From an uncultured Phascolarctobacterium sp. (GTDB lineage: Bacteria > Bacillota > Negativicutes > Acidaminococcales > Acidaminococcaceae), in contig NZ_CAJMEH010000063.1 in assembly GCF_905212365.1 (NCBI RefSeq), positions 1 through 12,730 on the forward strand: 12,730 nt of DNA, in the 5' to 3' direction. The position numbers and the translations under genes were made by a program. Positions 1 through 7,308 of this stretch are shown here, piece by piece. Within the stretch, counting starts at the first letter, position 1. The number at the start of each line of letters is the position of its first letter. A model generated the notes under the pieces. That model saw only the letters and a program-made list of their open reading frames with translations. It made no database searches and was not told the origin of the DNA.

Positions 1-170
1 CAGCAGGCAGCCTGATACGCCACGCCCGCCGCACGCCCGCCGCCCTCGCGGCTGCCGCGAAAGCCGTGCGCCATAATCAGCACCGCATCGCGCCGGCTTC
101 TGTTAGGCTCCACAATACAATCCAGCGTCCCCAAAGGCCCGCTAAAGCTAAAATCAGTTAATTTTTCCAT
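1..170 (-). CDS. Alpha/beta hydrolase, N-terminal fragment (cut by window edge)
   Basis: The first 56 codons of a minus-strand gene are visible; the rest lies beyond the left edge. The protein starts MEKLTDFSFSGPLGTLDCIV, then has a hydrophobic strand (VLIMAHGF) followed by GSREGGGRAA. A beta-strand ending in HGF/HGxxG near residues 35-40 is the typical oxyanion-hole region of alpha/beta-fold hydrolases (esterase, S33 peptidase or lipase-like). The nucleophile and the rest of the triad are outside the window, so the substrate cannot be named. The ATG at 170 is supported by a strong AGGAGGAG ribosome-binding site a few bases upstream and by its own promoter. It is separated from glmS by a terminator, so it is a distinct transcription unit. 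Family call is fairly secure; function is unknown. Confidence 0.72.
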   Translation of the reverse strand, partial: MEKLTDFSFSGPLGTLDCIVEPNRSRRDAVLIMAHGFRGSREGGGRAAGVAYQAAC

Positions 171-186
171 GACGCTCCTCCTCGTA

Positions 187-202
187 TTACTTTATTATAC
201 CA
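187..202 (-). promoter_or_regulatory. Extended -10 promoter for the alpha/beta hydrolase
   Basis: On the minus strand TGG followed by TATAAT (199 to 194) forms an extended -10 element (TGnTATAAT). No good -35 hexamer sits 17 bases upstream, which is usual for extended -10 promoters. Transcription would begin near 187, giving a leader of about 17 bases that contains the AGGAGGAG ribosome-binding site. Just upstream, 218-234 is an imperfect AT-rich palindrome (CGCAGAAAAATTTTGCG), a weak operator candidate. Confidence 0.55.
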
Positions 203-266
203 TTCACAGAGAAGTATCGCAGAAAAATTTTGCGGCGAACATTTTCCTCTCGCATTGCACGACAGG

Positions 267-305
267 AATAAAAAGACTGCTTCCGTTGGCATGACGAAAG
301 CAGTC
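267..305 (-). terminator. Intrinsic terminator of glmS
   Basis: About 70 bases downstream of the glmS stop, the minus strand has an 8-bp stem (GACTGCTT / AAGCAGTC, outer ends 305 and 275), extended past one mismatch by CGT/ACG. It is followed directly by TTTTTATT (274 to 267). A stem followed by a U-tract is the standard rho-independent terminator. It closes the lepA-to-glmS transcription unit and separates it from the alpha/beta hydrolase promoter. Confidence 0.85.
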
Positions 306-376
306 CCAAAATTTAATATTAAATTTGAAAAACTCCGGACGTTCTTCCTGCGCCTTTGGCAATGGAAAGGACGTTT

Positions 377-2206
377 TTATTCTACAGTAACGCTCTTAGC
401 CAGATTACGCGGCTTATCCACGTCACAGCCGCGGGTCAGCGCAGCGTAATAAGCAAGCAGCTGCAAGGGCAGCACTGCCAGCAGCGGCGCCAGATATTTT
501 TCTGTTTTGGGAATATAGATAACATGGTCGGCATACTTTGCCAGGGAAGCGTCGCCCTCAAAGCCGATGGCGATAACCACGGCTTCGCGCGCCTTAACCT
601 CCTGCAGGTTGCTGACAGTTTTATCATAAACGTCCATCTGGGTAGCCAGCACAATTACGGGCACGCCGGATACGATAAGCGCCAGCGTACCATGCTTAAG
701 CTCGCCTGCGGCATAAGCCTCGGCATGAATGTAGGAAATTTCCTTCAGCTTGAGCGCGCCCTCCAAGGCTACCGCATAGTCCAAGCTGCGGCCCAGGAAG
801 AAAGCGTCCTCGCTGCTGCCGTATTCACGGGCAAAAACCTTAATCTGGTCCACATTTTCCAGCATTTGGTGAATCTGTTCGGGGATTTCCGTCAGACCGC
901 TTACCAGCTCCCGCTCCTTTTCAGCGGGCAGAGTGCCGCGCAGGCGGCCCACATAAACTGCCAGCATCAGCATAGCCAGCAGCTGGGTAGTATAAGCTTT
1001 AGTGGAAGCGACAGCAATTTCCGGGCCGGCATAGGTATAAACCACCTGGTCTGCTTCGCGAGCGATGGAACTGCCCACCACATTAGTCACGGCCAAGGTA
1101 CGGGAGCCCAAACGCTTAGCCTCGCGCAAAGCTGCCAGCGTGTCGCTGGTTTCGCCGCTCTGGCTGATAACGATGGTCAGGCTGTTGCCGTCCACCAAAG
1201 GATCGCGATAACGGAATTCGCTGGCAATATCCACCTCTACAGGCACGCGGGCCAGCTGCTCCAGATAATACTTGCCGACGATGCCCGCATGATAAGCCGT
1301 ACCGCAGGCAACGATAAAGATTTTATTGATGCTGCCGATTTCCTCCGGCGTCCAGTTAAGCTCTGGGAAAGCAATGGCCTGCGCTTCGGCATTGACGCGG
1401 CCGGTCATGGTGTCGCGCATAGCCTTGGGCTGCTCGTAAATTTCCTTCAGCATGAAATGCTCAAAACCGCCCTTTTCCGCAGCCTCGGCGTTCCAGTTGA
1501 CCTCGAAAACCTTTTTGCTGATGGGCGTGCCGTTAATGTCCTGCACCCATACGCCGTCTGCGGTCACGGTAGCGATTTCGCCGTCGCTCATAATAAAGGT
1601 ACGGCGGGTGTGATTAATGATGGCGGGAATATCAGAAGCGATAAAGTTTTCACCCTCGCCCAGGCCGATAACCAGCGGATTATCCTTCTTGGTGCAGATG
1701 ATTTTATCAGGCTCGGCTTCGCACATAAACACCAGACTGTAGGAGCCCTTAATCACGCGCAGCACCTTTTTGACTGTGCTTTCAAAATCGCCGTCGTATT
1801 TTTCCGCCATCAGGTGAGCCACGACCTCAGTATCGGTTTCGGAAACAAATTCGTGACCCTGAGCGATCAATTCTTCTTTCAATTTTAAATAATTTTCGAT
1901 AATGCCGTTATGCACCACAACGAACTTGCCGCTGCTGTCCGTATGGGGATGAGCGTTGCGGTCCGACGGGCGTCCATGGGTTGCCCAGCGGGTATGGCCA
2001 ATGCCGACGGTGCCTACGGGCATATTGCCTGCCAGCTTCTGGCGCAGCGCGTCCAAACGGCCCACGCACTTATCCACGCGGATAACGCCTTTTTCCATAA
2101 CCGCAATACCGGCGGAATCATAGCCGCGGTATTCCAGCTTGCTCATACCGTCCAGCAAAAACGGCGCAGCCTGATGACTGCCAATGTAACCAACGATACC
2201 ACACAT
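377..2206 (-). CDS. glmS: Glutamine--fructose-6-phosphate aminotransferase (isomerizing)
   Basis: GlmS converts fructose-6-phosphate and glutamine to glucosamine-6-phosphate and glutamate in the cytoplasm, the committed step toward UDP-GlcNAc and cell-wall precursors. The 609-residue length is normal. The N-terminus is MCGIVGYIG, where Cys2 becomes the N-terminal nucleophile after Met removal; the glutaminase domain continues with LEYRGYDSAG, HTRWATHG and HNGIIEN. The C-terminal half holds two SIS sugar-isomerase domains, with CGTAYHAG and SQSGETSDT in the first and the LEGALKLKEISYIHAEAY motif in the second. The protein ends in the canonical PRNLAKSVTVE. The start is fixed by AGGAGG at 2220-2215, 8 bases before ATG. 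It is the last gene of the operon and is controlled by its own promoter and by the glmS ribozyme in its leader. No truncation or missing residue was seen. Confidence 0.98.
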   Translation of the reverse strand: MCGIVGYIGSHQAAPFLLDGMSKLEYRGYDSAGIAVMEKGVIRVDKCVGRLDALRQKLAGNMPVGTVGIGHTRWATHGRPSDRNAHPHTDSSGKFVVVHNGIIENYLKLKEELIAQGHEFVSETDTEVVAHLMAEKYDGDFESTVKKVLRVIKGSYSLVFMCEAEPDKIICTKKDNPLVIGLGEGENFIASDIPAIINHTRRTFIMSDGEIATVTADGVWVQDINGTPISKKVFEVNWNAEAAEKGGFEHFMLKEIYEQPKAMRDTMTGRVNAEAQAIAFPELNWTPEEIGSINKIFIVACGTAYHAGIVGKYYLEQLARVPVEVDIASEFRYRDPLVDGNSLTIVISQSGETSDTLAALREAKRLGSRTLAVTNVVGSSIAREADQVVYTYAGPEIAVASTKAYTTQLLAMLMLAVYVGRLRGTLPAEKERELVSGLTEIPEQIHQMLENVDQIKVFAREYGSSEDAFFLGRSLDYAVALEGALKLKEISYIHAEAYAAGELKHGTLALIVSGVPVIVLATQMDVYDKTVSNLQEVKAREAVVIAIGFEGDASLAKYADHVIYIPKTEKYLAPLLAVLPLQLLAYYAALTRGCDVDKPRNLAKSVTVE

Positions 2207-2236
2207 AAGAGTATCCTCCTAAAAATTATTTGCCAT

Positions 2237-2373
2237 GCTGCCGCAGGAATTTTACCTCCCTTGTTGCCAAGGGGCTTTGTACCCTGCTTGCGGTTTACAG
2301 CTCACCGTGAGGCATCCGCTGACTCTTCGATAACCTCAATCCTCGTCCGCCGCTTGAAAACGGCGCTTGCGCT
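2237..2373 (-). ncRNA. glmS ribozyme/riboswitch (glucosamine-6-phosphate-activated)
   Basis: The glmS leader carries the conserved core of the glmS ribozyme: GACGAGG (2347-2341), GGTTATCGA, then AGCGGATGCCTC (2320-2309). Secondary structure fits the family. Seven bases after the predicted cleavage site (A2373 | G2372) comes P1, CGCCG (2365-2361) with CGGCG (2352-2348), directly before GACGAGG. P3 is TGAGG (2338-2334) with CCTCA (2312-2308). A small stem CGGT/ACCG (2307-2304, 2294-2291) has a loop GCTG (2301-2298) that can pair with CAGC (2240-2237), the 3' pseudoknot. P4 is GCAGG (2287-2283) with CCTGC (2247-2243), enclosing a hairpin CCCTTG-GCAA-CAAGGG (2273-2258) capped by a GNRA loop. In this family glucosamine-6-phosphate acts as coenzyme for self-cleavage, and the cleaved mRNA is degraded, giving feedback control of glmS. 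Deviation: one core base pair seems lost (see findings). Confidence 0.94.
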
Positions 2374-2405
2374 TCAGCACATTTCTGCCCGCAGGCATAC
2401 AATGA

Positions 2406-2434
2406 GCCGCGCAGGCAGGCGGGCCACGCGCGGC
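2406..2434 (-). promoter_or_regulatory. GC-rich leader hairpin upstream of the glmS ribozyme
   Basis: On the minus strand GCCGCGC (2434-2428) pairs with GCGCGGC (2412-2406), with an inner GGC/GCC pairing. It begins roughly 14 bases after the inferred glmS transcription start. No U-tract follows, so it is not a convincing intrinsic terminator for glmM. It may protect the 5' end or insulate ribozyme folding; its role is not known from sequence. Confidence 0.5.
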
Positions 2435-2454
2435 ACATCTTTGTGACTATATTT

Positions 2455-2483
2455 ATTTTACATGATTATAATACTTTGGTCAA
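2455..2483 (-). promoter_or_regulatory. glmS promoter (sigma-A type)
   Basis: On the minus strand TTGACC (2483-2478), a 17-base spacer and TAAAAT (2460-2455) form a near-consensus vegetative promoter just after the glmM stop. Transcription would start near 2448, about 75 bases before the ribozyme cleavage site. glmS can therefore be transcribed alone as well as by read-through from glmM, and both transcripts would contain the ribozyme. A TATAAT at 2470-2465 lies too close to this -35 and lacks its own. Confidence 0.75.
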
Positions 2484-2499
2484 GAAAACGAAAAGTGAA

Positions 2500-3840
2500 T
2501 TAAGCCAGTTCGCGTGTAACAACATCGGCAATAGCGCCGGCGATTTGCTCCAGGCGTTCCTGCTTCGGACCCTCGGCCATAATACGGATTAAAGGCTCGG
2601 TGCCGGAAGCGCGCACCAGAATCTGTCCGTTATCGCCCAGCTCCTCCTGGTATTTTTTTATAATTTCCTGAATGGCAGGCTTGCTTTCCCAACCGTTCTT
2701 GTCTTTTACTCTTACGTTAAGCAGCACCTGCGGGAATTTAGTCATAACGGTGCCCATTTCCGACAGCGTTTTATTATTCTTAATCATAGCGCACAAAAGC
2801 TGCACAGCGGTTAAAATACCGTCGCCGGTCTTGGCAAATTCGGAGAAAATAATATGACCGGACTGCTCGCCGCCGATAGAATAATTATGCTTGAGCATTT
2901 CCTCCAGCACATAGCGGTCGCCCACGGCTGTTTTCACCGTTTGGCCGCCGTGAGCCTTCATGGCCTGCTGCAAGCCCACGTTGCTCATCACCGTAGTTAC
3001 CAGCATATTATCGTGCAGCTTATGGCGCTTCATCAACTCCAAAGCGCAGATAAGCATAATTTGGTCGCCGTCCAGCGCTTCACCGTTTTCATCCACGGCC
3101 AGGCAGCGGTCGGCGTCGCCGTCATTGGCAATGCCCACGTCAGCGCCTACTTCCACAACTTTTTTCTGCAGCGCTTCCAAATGCGTGGAGCCGCAGCCGT
3201 TGTTGATGTTAATGCCGTTGGGCTCGTTGAAAATAGTTACGACCTCTGCTCCCAGGCTGCGCAAAATTACTGGAGCAATCTGGCTGTTAGCGCCGTTGGA
3301 GCAGTCCATAACCACCTTCAAGCCGTTGAGCTTGGCATAAGCGGTGCTCAAAATATGCTTGATATACAGCTCGGCCAGATTATCCTCGTACACGATGCAG
3401 CCCACGCTGCTGCCGCGAACTGCGGTGCTGTAATCAATGGGCGCTTCCACGATAGCGGCGATTTCGTCCTCCACAGCGTCGGGCAGCTTATGCCCGGTCT
3501 GAGAGAAGAATTTAATACCATTATCCTCAAAGGGATTATGCGAAGCGGAAATTACTACGCCGGCGTTAGCCTTAACCTCCGACGTCAAGTAAGAAACTGC
3601 GGGCGTAGGCATTACGCCCAAAAGATGCGCGTTGCCGCCTGCGCTGCAAATACCTGCGGCCAAAGCGCTTTCCAGCATTTGCCCACTGCGGCGTGTGTCG
3701 CGGCCAATGATAATTTTGGGGCTGGACACCTCTCTGCCAAAATATTTTGCCGCAGCATAGCCCAGCTTAAAGGCCAGCTCCGGCGTAAGCTCTACGTTCG
3801 CTACGCCGCGAACGCCGTCGGTACCGAATAAACGTGCCAT
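2500..3840 (-). CDS. glmM: Phosphoglucosamine mutase
   Basis: GlmM interconverts glucosamine-6-phosphate and glucosamine-1-phosphate, the step after GlmS on the way to UDP-GlcNAc. The 446-residue protein has every hallmark of the alpha-D-phosphohexomutase family: MARLFGTDGVRG at the start; the phospho-serine loop ISASHNP with the catalytic Ser at residue 100; the Mg-binding loop DGDADR at 240-245 (Asp240, 242, 244); a sugar-binding GGEQSGH loop; and the phosphate-binding RASGTEPLIRIMAEG near the C-terminus. GGGAGG (3856-3851) lies 10 bases before the ATG. A 55-base AT-rich gap separates it from the FAD-dependent protein upstream, with no clear terminator or strong promoter, so it is probably cotranscribed with cdaA-cdaR. 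In other Firmicutes GlmM binds CdaA and inhibits c-di-AMP synthesis, which fits this linkage. Confidence 0.97.
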   Translation of the reverse strand: MARLFGTDGVRGVANVELTPELAFKLGYAAAKYFGREVSSPKIIIGRDTRRSGQMLESALAAGICSAGGNAHLLGVMPTPAVSYLTSEVKANAGVVISASHNPFEDNGIKFFSQTGHKLPDAVEDEIAAIVEAPIDYSTAVRGSSVGCIVYEDNLAELYIKHILSTAYAKLNGLKVVMDCSNGANSQIAPVILRSLGAEVVTIFNEPNGININNGCGSTHLEALQKKVVEVGADVGIANDGDADRCLAVDENGEALDGDQIMLICALELMKRHKLHDNMLVTTVMSNVGLQQAMKAHGGQTVKTAVGDRYVLEEMLKHNYSIGGEQSGHIIFSEFAKTGDGILTAVQLLCAMIKNNKTLSEMGTVMTKFPQVLLNVRVKDKNGWESKPAIQEIIKKYQEELGDNGQILVRASGTEPLIRIMAEGPKQERLEQIAGAIADVVTRELA

Positions 3841-3895
3841 TTTCCAAAAACCTCCCTGAAATTTATCTTTAGTTTTGCATATTTTTATTTATATT

Positions 3896-5500
3896 TCACC
3901 TTAGCGGCGCAAATCTTTGCATAATCGCCCGCGCCACATGATAGCCGTCCAGCGCCGCGCTCATAATTCCGCCTGCGTAGCCCGCACCTTCGCCGCAGGG
4001 GTAAAGCAAATCGTGCGTCACCGACACATAGCTTTGCTTATCCCGCTCGATGCGCACGGGAGCCGAGGTGCGGGTTTCCACGCCCGTCAGCAGCGCGCCG
4101 CCGTCGGCATATCCTGCCAGCTTGCGGCCAAAGCTTTCGATGCCCAGCCGCAGCGTATCCGTAACGTAAGCTGGCAGCACCTTATCCAAGGCGCAGGCAG
4201 TTAAGCCGGGGCGGTAAGACCCAGCCGTCAGACTTTGCAGCGAGGGGGCGCTGCGGTGCAGAAAGCTGTCCGTATTCTGAGCCGGCGCATAATAATTGCC
4301 GCCGCCCAAGGCAAAGGCCAGCCGCTCGTACTGCCGCTGAAATTCCACGCCAGCCAGCGGCCCGCCGCCGAAATCCTCAACGCCCACATTAACCACCAGA
4401 GCGCTGTTGGCAATGCCGCTGTCCCGCTTAAACATACTCATACCGTTTACGACTACGCCGCCGCTTTCCGACGCCGCCGCAACCACCTGCCCGCCTGGGC
4501 ACATGCAGAAGGAATAAGCCGTCCGGCGCTTGTCCGGCGTGTGGTAAACCAAAGCGTAATCCGCTGCGCCCAGCAAACGGTGGCCGGCAAAGCTGCCGTA
4601 TTGAGCTTTATCTATAAGCTCCTGAGGATGCTCGATGCGCACGCCGATAGCGAAAGGCTTGGTCTTAAGGCCCACGCCCCGCCGCGCCAGCATGGCGTAA
4701 GTATCGCGGGCGCTGTGACCGCAGGCCAAAACTACGGCTCCCCCCGCTATTTTTTCGCCGCTGCTCAACACTACGCCGCTTACGCAGCCGTTTTCGATAA
4801 GCAAATCGCTGACCTGCGCCTGATAACGAATACTGCCGCCCAAAGCGCAGATGCGTTTGCTGAGTCCCGTCACCATGGCCCGCAGCTTATCCGTGCCTAC
4901 ATGAGGCTTATGCTCCCATAAAATATTTTCCGGCGCGCCTGCGTCCACAAAGAGCTGCAAAATTTCCGCCATCACCGGGTCGTTAACTCTGGTAGTCAGC
5001 TTGCCGTCGGAAAACGTGCCCGCGCCGCCTTCACCGAATTGGACGTTGGAGGCTGGGTCAAACTGTCCCGTCTGCCAAAAGCGCTGCACGTCCGTCACTC
5101 TTTGCGCCACCGGCTTGCCCCGCTCCAACAGCAGCGGCCTATAGCCATGCTCCGCCAGCTGCAAAGCGGCCAGCAGTCCCGCAGGGCCCGCGCCGATAAT
5201 CACCGGCGGCGCGCTCAAGGGCAGCGTGCCTAAAACCAGCGGCTCCTTTACAGGCTTCTCGTATTGCGTAATATCACGGTCGGCTAACAGGCGCTTGCCC
5301 TGACGGGCGCTGACATCCACCTCTGCCAAAACGTGATAATTCAAGCATATATCGTTTTTCTTGCGCGCATCCACCGCCTTGCGCAAAACGCGCAGCGTCC
5401 CCAGGCTTTCCCTGCCCACGCCGGCTTTTTTGCAGACCGCCTGCTCCAGCGTCGTTTCGTGCAGCAGGCTGATGCGCACATTATTGATTTTAATTTTCAT
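3896..5500 (-). CDS. FAD-dependent dehydrogenase-like protein (COG2509 type)
   Basis: This 534-residue cytoplasmic protein resembles the uncharacterised NAD(FAD)-utilising dehydrogenases. Residues 1-85 form a small N-terminal domain. The Rossmann dinucleotide-binding motif GAGPAG is at 103-108, preceded by PPVII and followed by an acidic strand end (LLLERGK). The conserved NVQFGEGGAGTFSDGKL block is at about 152-168, a CMCPGGQV motif lies mid-protein, and the C-terminal FAD-contacting segment reads CGEGAGYAGGIMSAALDGY. There are no membrane segments or signal peptide, and the reaction is unknown. The start ATG at 5500 is 6 bases after the cdaR stop, with only a weak ribosome-binding site, suggesting translational coupling to cdaR. 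Its place between cdaR and glmM ties its expression to c-di-AMP and amino-sugar synthesis, but that alone does not give a function. A related oxidoreductase such as a geranylgeranyl-reductase-like enzyme is possible but less likely. Confidence 0.85.
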   Translation of the reverse strand: MKIKINNVRISLLHETTLEQAVCKKAGVGRESLGTLRVLRKAVDARKKNDICLNYHVLAEVDVSARQGKRLLADRDITQYEKPVKEPLVLGTLPLSAPPVIIGAGPAGLLAALQLAEHGYRPLLLERGKPVAQRVTDVQRFWQTGQFDPASNVQFGEGGAGTFSDGKLTTRVNDPVMAEILQLFVDAGAPENILWEHKPHVGTDKLRAMVTGLSKRICALGGSIRYQAQVSDLLIENGCVSGVVLSSGEKIAGGAVVLACGHSARDTYAMLARRGVGLKTKPFAIGVRIEHPQELIDKAQYGSFAGHRLLGAADYALVYHTPDKRRTAYSFCMCPGGQVVAAASESGGVVVNGMSMFKRDSGIANSALVVNVGVEDFGGGPLAGVEFQRQYERLAFALGGGNYYAPAQNTDSFLHRSAPSLQSLTAGSYRPGLTACALDKVLPAYVTDTLRLGIESFGRKLAGYADGGALLTGVETRTSAPVRIERDKQSYVSVTHDLLYPCGEGAGYAGGIMSAALDGYHVARAIMQRFAPLR

Positions 5501-5506
5501 TGCCGC

Positions 5507-6436
5507 TTAATTCTGCCTTTCCACCGAAAGCATAATTTGCACGCTGCGAACCTCCGGAATCACATTATCCGGCAGCTCCAGCTCCGCCGCGATAGCCGTA
5601 CTGCCGTTTAAGGTGGTCACGTCCACAGGCTTGGTGTTGACGGCCTTCAATTCTTTAAGCAAGGAAGGCGGCGCCGTCACCCTGATAGTCTTGGGCACAA
5701 TTTCCGTTTTCGTCACCACCGCGCCGTGTGGCAGCGTGCCGCTCATAACCAGGTTCACCGGCACATCGACGGACAGCAGCTGCTTAACCATCGTCGCCTG
5801 CACCATAACCCGTTCGGGAATGATGCGCATATTAGGAATATCGTAGCCGTCGTCGCTGACCGCCACCAAATCGCTTTCCGCCTGGAAGCTGCCCTGACGA
5901 TCGGTGACGTCGACAGGCGCAACCACCTTATTAACCTTATCGATACGGTGGGTAGCGCCGCGCAAAGTTACCTCCGACGGCGTAATAACGCTGTGCCCGA
6001 TAGTCATATCGCCATTGGAATTTCCCACCTCGCGCGGCACTACGGGAACCTGCTTTTCGCTGACCGTATCCACATACACGGAAACCTCCGACGGCGTTAC
6101 CGAAACTACCTCGCCGTCAGGAAAGGATACCCGTACCGGCAGGCTCTGCTGTCCTTCGGTCACATTCTTTAAATTCAGCGAAGCCATCAGGCGTCCGTCC
6201 ACATTGTCGCTGACCTTGGTGCGCGAGCCGCGTATTTTTACCATAACCCTGTCGGGCACATTAAACACCATCATATTATTCGGCAGATTGGCCTGCTGCA
6301 AACGCACCTCCACGCTGCGCTCCACTATGGGGTTTTGGTCCGACATCACATAAACCCACAGGCCGCAGGCCACCAGCAGGCTGATAATCCGCGCCAGTAA
6401 ATTTTCTTTACGCTCTAATCTTTCAAAGAATTTCAT
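5507..6436 (-). CDS. cdaR: YbbR-domain protein, regulator of diadenylate cyclase
   Basis: CdaR is a membrane-anchored extracytoplasmic protein that partners with and modulates CdaA. The 309-residue protein has a basic N-terminus (KFFERLERKENLLAR), one transmembrane helix at about residues 16-31 (IISLLVACGLWVYVM), and then three beta-rich YbbR-type repeats at roughly 40-125, 130-215 and 222-305. Each repeat carries the PxxVxVxxxG-like pattern, for example VPDRVMVKIRG, ITPSEVTLRG and VPKTIRVTAP. The Bacillus protein has four repeats, so this is a shorter version. Its ATG overlaps the cdaA stop (ATGA, 6436-6433), so the two are translationally coupled, as expected for subunits that work together. 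Confidence 0.93.
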   Translation of the reverse strand: MKFFERLERKENLLARIISLLVACGLWVYVMSDQNPIVERSVEVRLQQANLPNNMMVFNVPDRVMVKIRGSRTKVSDNVDGRLMASLNLKNVTEGQQSLPVRVSFPDGEVVSVTPSEVSVYVDTVSEKQVPVVPREVGNSNGDMTIGHSVITPSEVTLRGATHRIDKVNKVVAPVDVTDRQGSFQAESDLVAVSDDGYDIPNMRIIPERVMVQATMVKQLLSVDVPVNLVMSGTLPHGAVVTKTEIVPKTIRVTAPPSLLKELKAVNTKPVDVTTLNGSTAIAAELELPDNVIPEVRSVQIMLSVERQN

Positions 6437-7278
6437 TTTTTATCACCGCCCCACAAGCCTTTAAGTCTGTCGGCCAAGGAAACCTTCATAGCCGCATGAG
6501 GCTGGAATATAGCCCGGCGCAGAATTTCCTTCACGTCGTTCACCGTCAGATAGCGCATCAGCTCGCCGTTGCGGGCAATAGAGATAGCGCCTGTTTCCTC
6601 GCTGACTACCAGCACCATAGCGTCCGACTGCTCCGACATACCGATAGCAGCGCGATGGCGCGTACCCAGCTCCTGGCTCAAATTGCGGTTTTCCGTCAGC
6701 GGCAGCAGGCAGCAGGCGGCCACAATGCGGTTGCCGCGAATCACCACAGCGCCGTCGTGCAGCGGCGTATCCTTCACGAAAATATTTTGAATCAAACCGC
6801 TGCTGATTAAGCCGTCGATGGGTACGCCTGTTTCAATGCGCTCCACCAGACCGGTCGCCCGTTCAAAAACCATCAGCGCGCCCACCTTATCGCGGCTCAT
6901 AACTTTGGTAGCGTGGGCCACCGAATCCAGCATAACTTCCAGCTCCTGCTCATCCAGCTCGCTTCTCTTGTGGAACAGCTTACCGCGACCAATCTGCTCC
7001 AGGGCACGGCGCAGCTCCGGCTGAAAAACTACGGGCAGCGCTACCATAATCACCGTCATGCTCTTTTCCAGCAGCCAGCTGATAACGTGCAGGTTGAGCC
7101 AGCGGCAGATAACCATAATCAGCACCAGCACCAGCAGGCCCTTAACCAATGTCGCGGCGCGGGTATTTTTCAGCATCAAATATAAACGGTAGAGAAAATA
7201 GGCTACGACGGCAATGTCGATAATGTCCAGGACGCTGATTGTGGACAGCAGCCCCTGCATCTGAACTACCATAAGCAT
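6433..7278 (-). CDS. cdaA: Diadenylate cyclase CdaA (c-di-AMP synthase)
   Basis: CdaA condenses two ATP into cyclic di-AMP, which controls potassium and osmolyte uptake and cell-wall homeostasis. The 281-residue protein has three N-terminal hydrophobic helices (about 12-34, 43-59 and 63-84) and then a cytoplasmic DAC domain. Catalytic motifs are intact: DGA at 175-177 and GTRHRAA at 205-211 (RHR 207-209). The FQPELRRALEQIGRG linker after the third helix is typical of CdaA rather than DisA or CdaS. ATG at 7278 is favoured because AAGG (7289-7286) lies 7 bases upstream; a second in-frame ATG at 7272 is further from it. The gene starts 30 bases after lepA with no terminator between, so it is probably transcribed from the lepA promoter, and it overlaps cdaR by 4 bases. 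Confidence 0.97.
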   Translation of the reverse strand: MLMVVQMQGLLSTISVLDIIDIAVVAYFLYRLYLMLKNTRAATLVKGLLVLVLIMVICRWLNLHVISWLLEKSMTVIMVALPVVFQPELRRALEQIGRGKLFHKRSELDEQELEVMLDSVAHATKVMSRDKVGALMVFERATGLVERIETGVPIDGLISSGLIQNIFVKDTPLHDGAVVIRGNRIVAACCLLPLTENRNLSQELGTRHRAAIGMSEQSDAMVLVVSEETGAISIARNGELMRYLTVNDVKEILRRAIFQPHAAMKVSLADRLKGLWGGDKK

Positions 7279-7308
7279 TCACCAACCTTTATCGCAAACT
7301 GACTGCGC

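Noticed and set aside
356..1888. 510-codon open frame on the plus strand opposite glmS
   Set aside because: It is fully antisense to an intact, conserved glmS, has no ribosome-binding site and its translation is rich in His/Gln/Ala with no recognisable domain. It is a codon-bias shadow.
1910..2446. Plus-strand frame running through the start of glmS and its leader
   Set aside because: It covers the glmS start, ribosome-binding site and the ribozyme, whose conserved structure explains the sequence.
2465..2470. TATAAT on the minus strand as an alternative glmS -10
   Set aside because: Only 7 bases from TTGACC and no acceptable -35 at 16-18 bases; the TAAAAT at 2460-2455 has exact 17-base spacing.
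2854..3831. 325-codon open frame antisense to glmM
   Set aside because: Lies wholly inside glmM, shows no family motif and has the same shadow-like composition.
3841..3895. Possible glmM promoter in the AT-rich gap after the FAD-dependent gene
   Set aside because: No pair of hexamers with acceptable match and spacing; co-transcription with the upstream genes is simpler.
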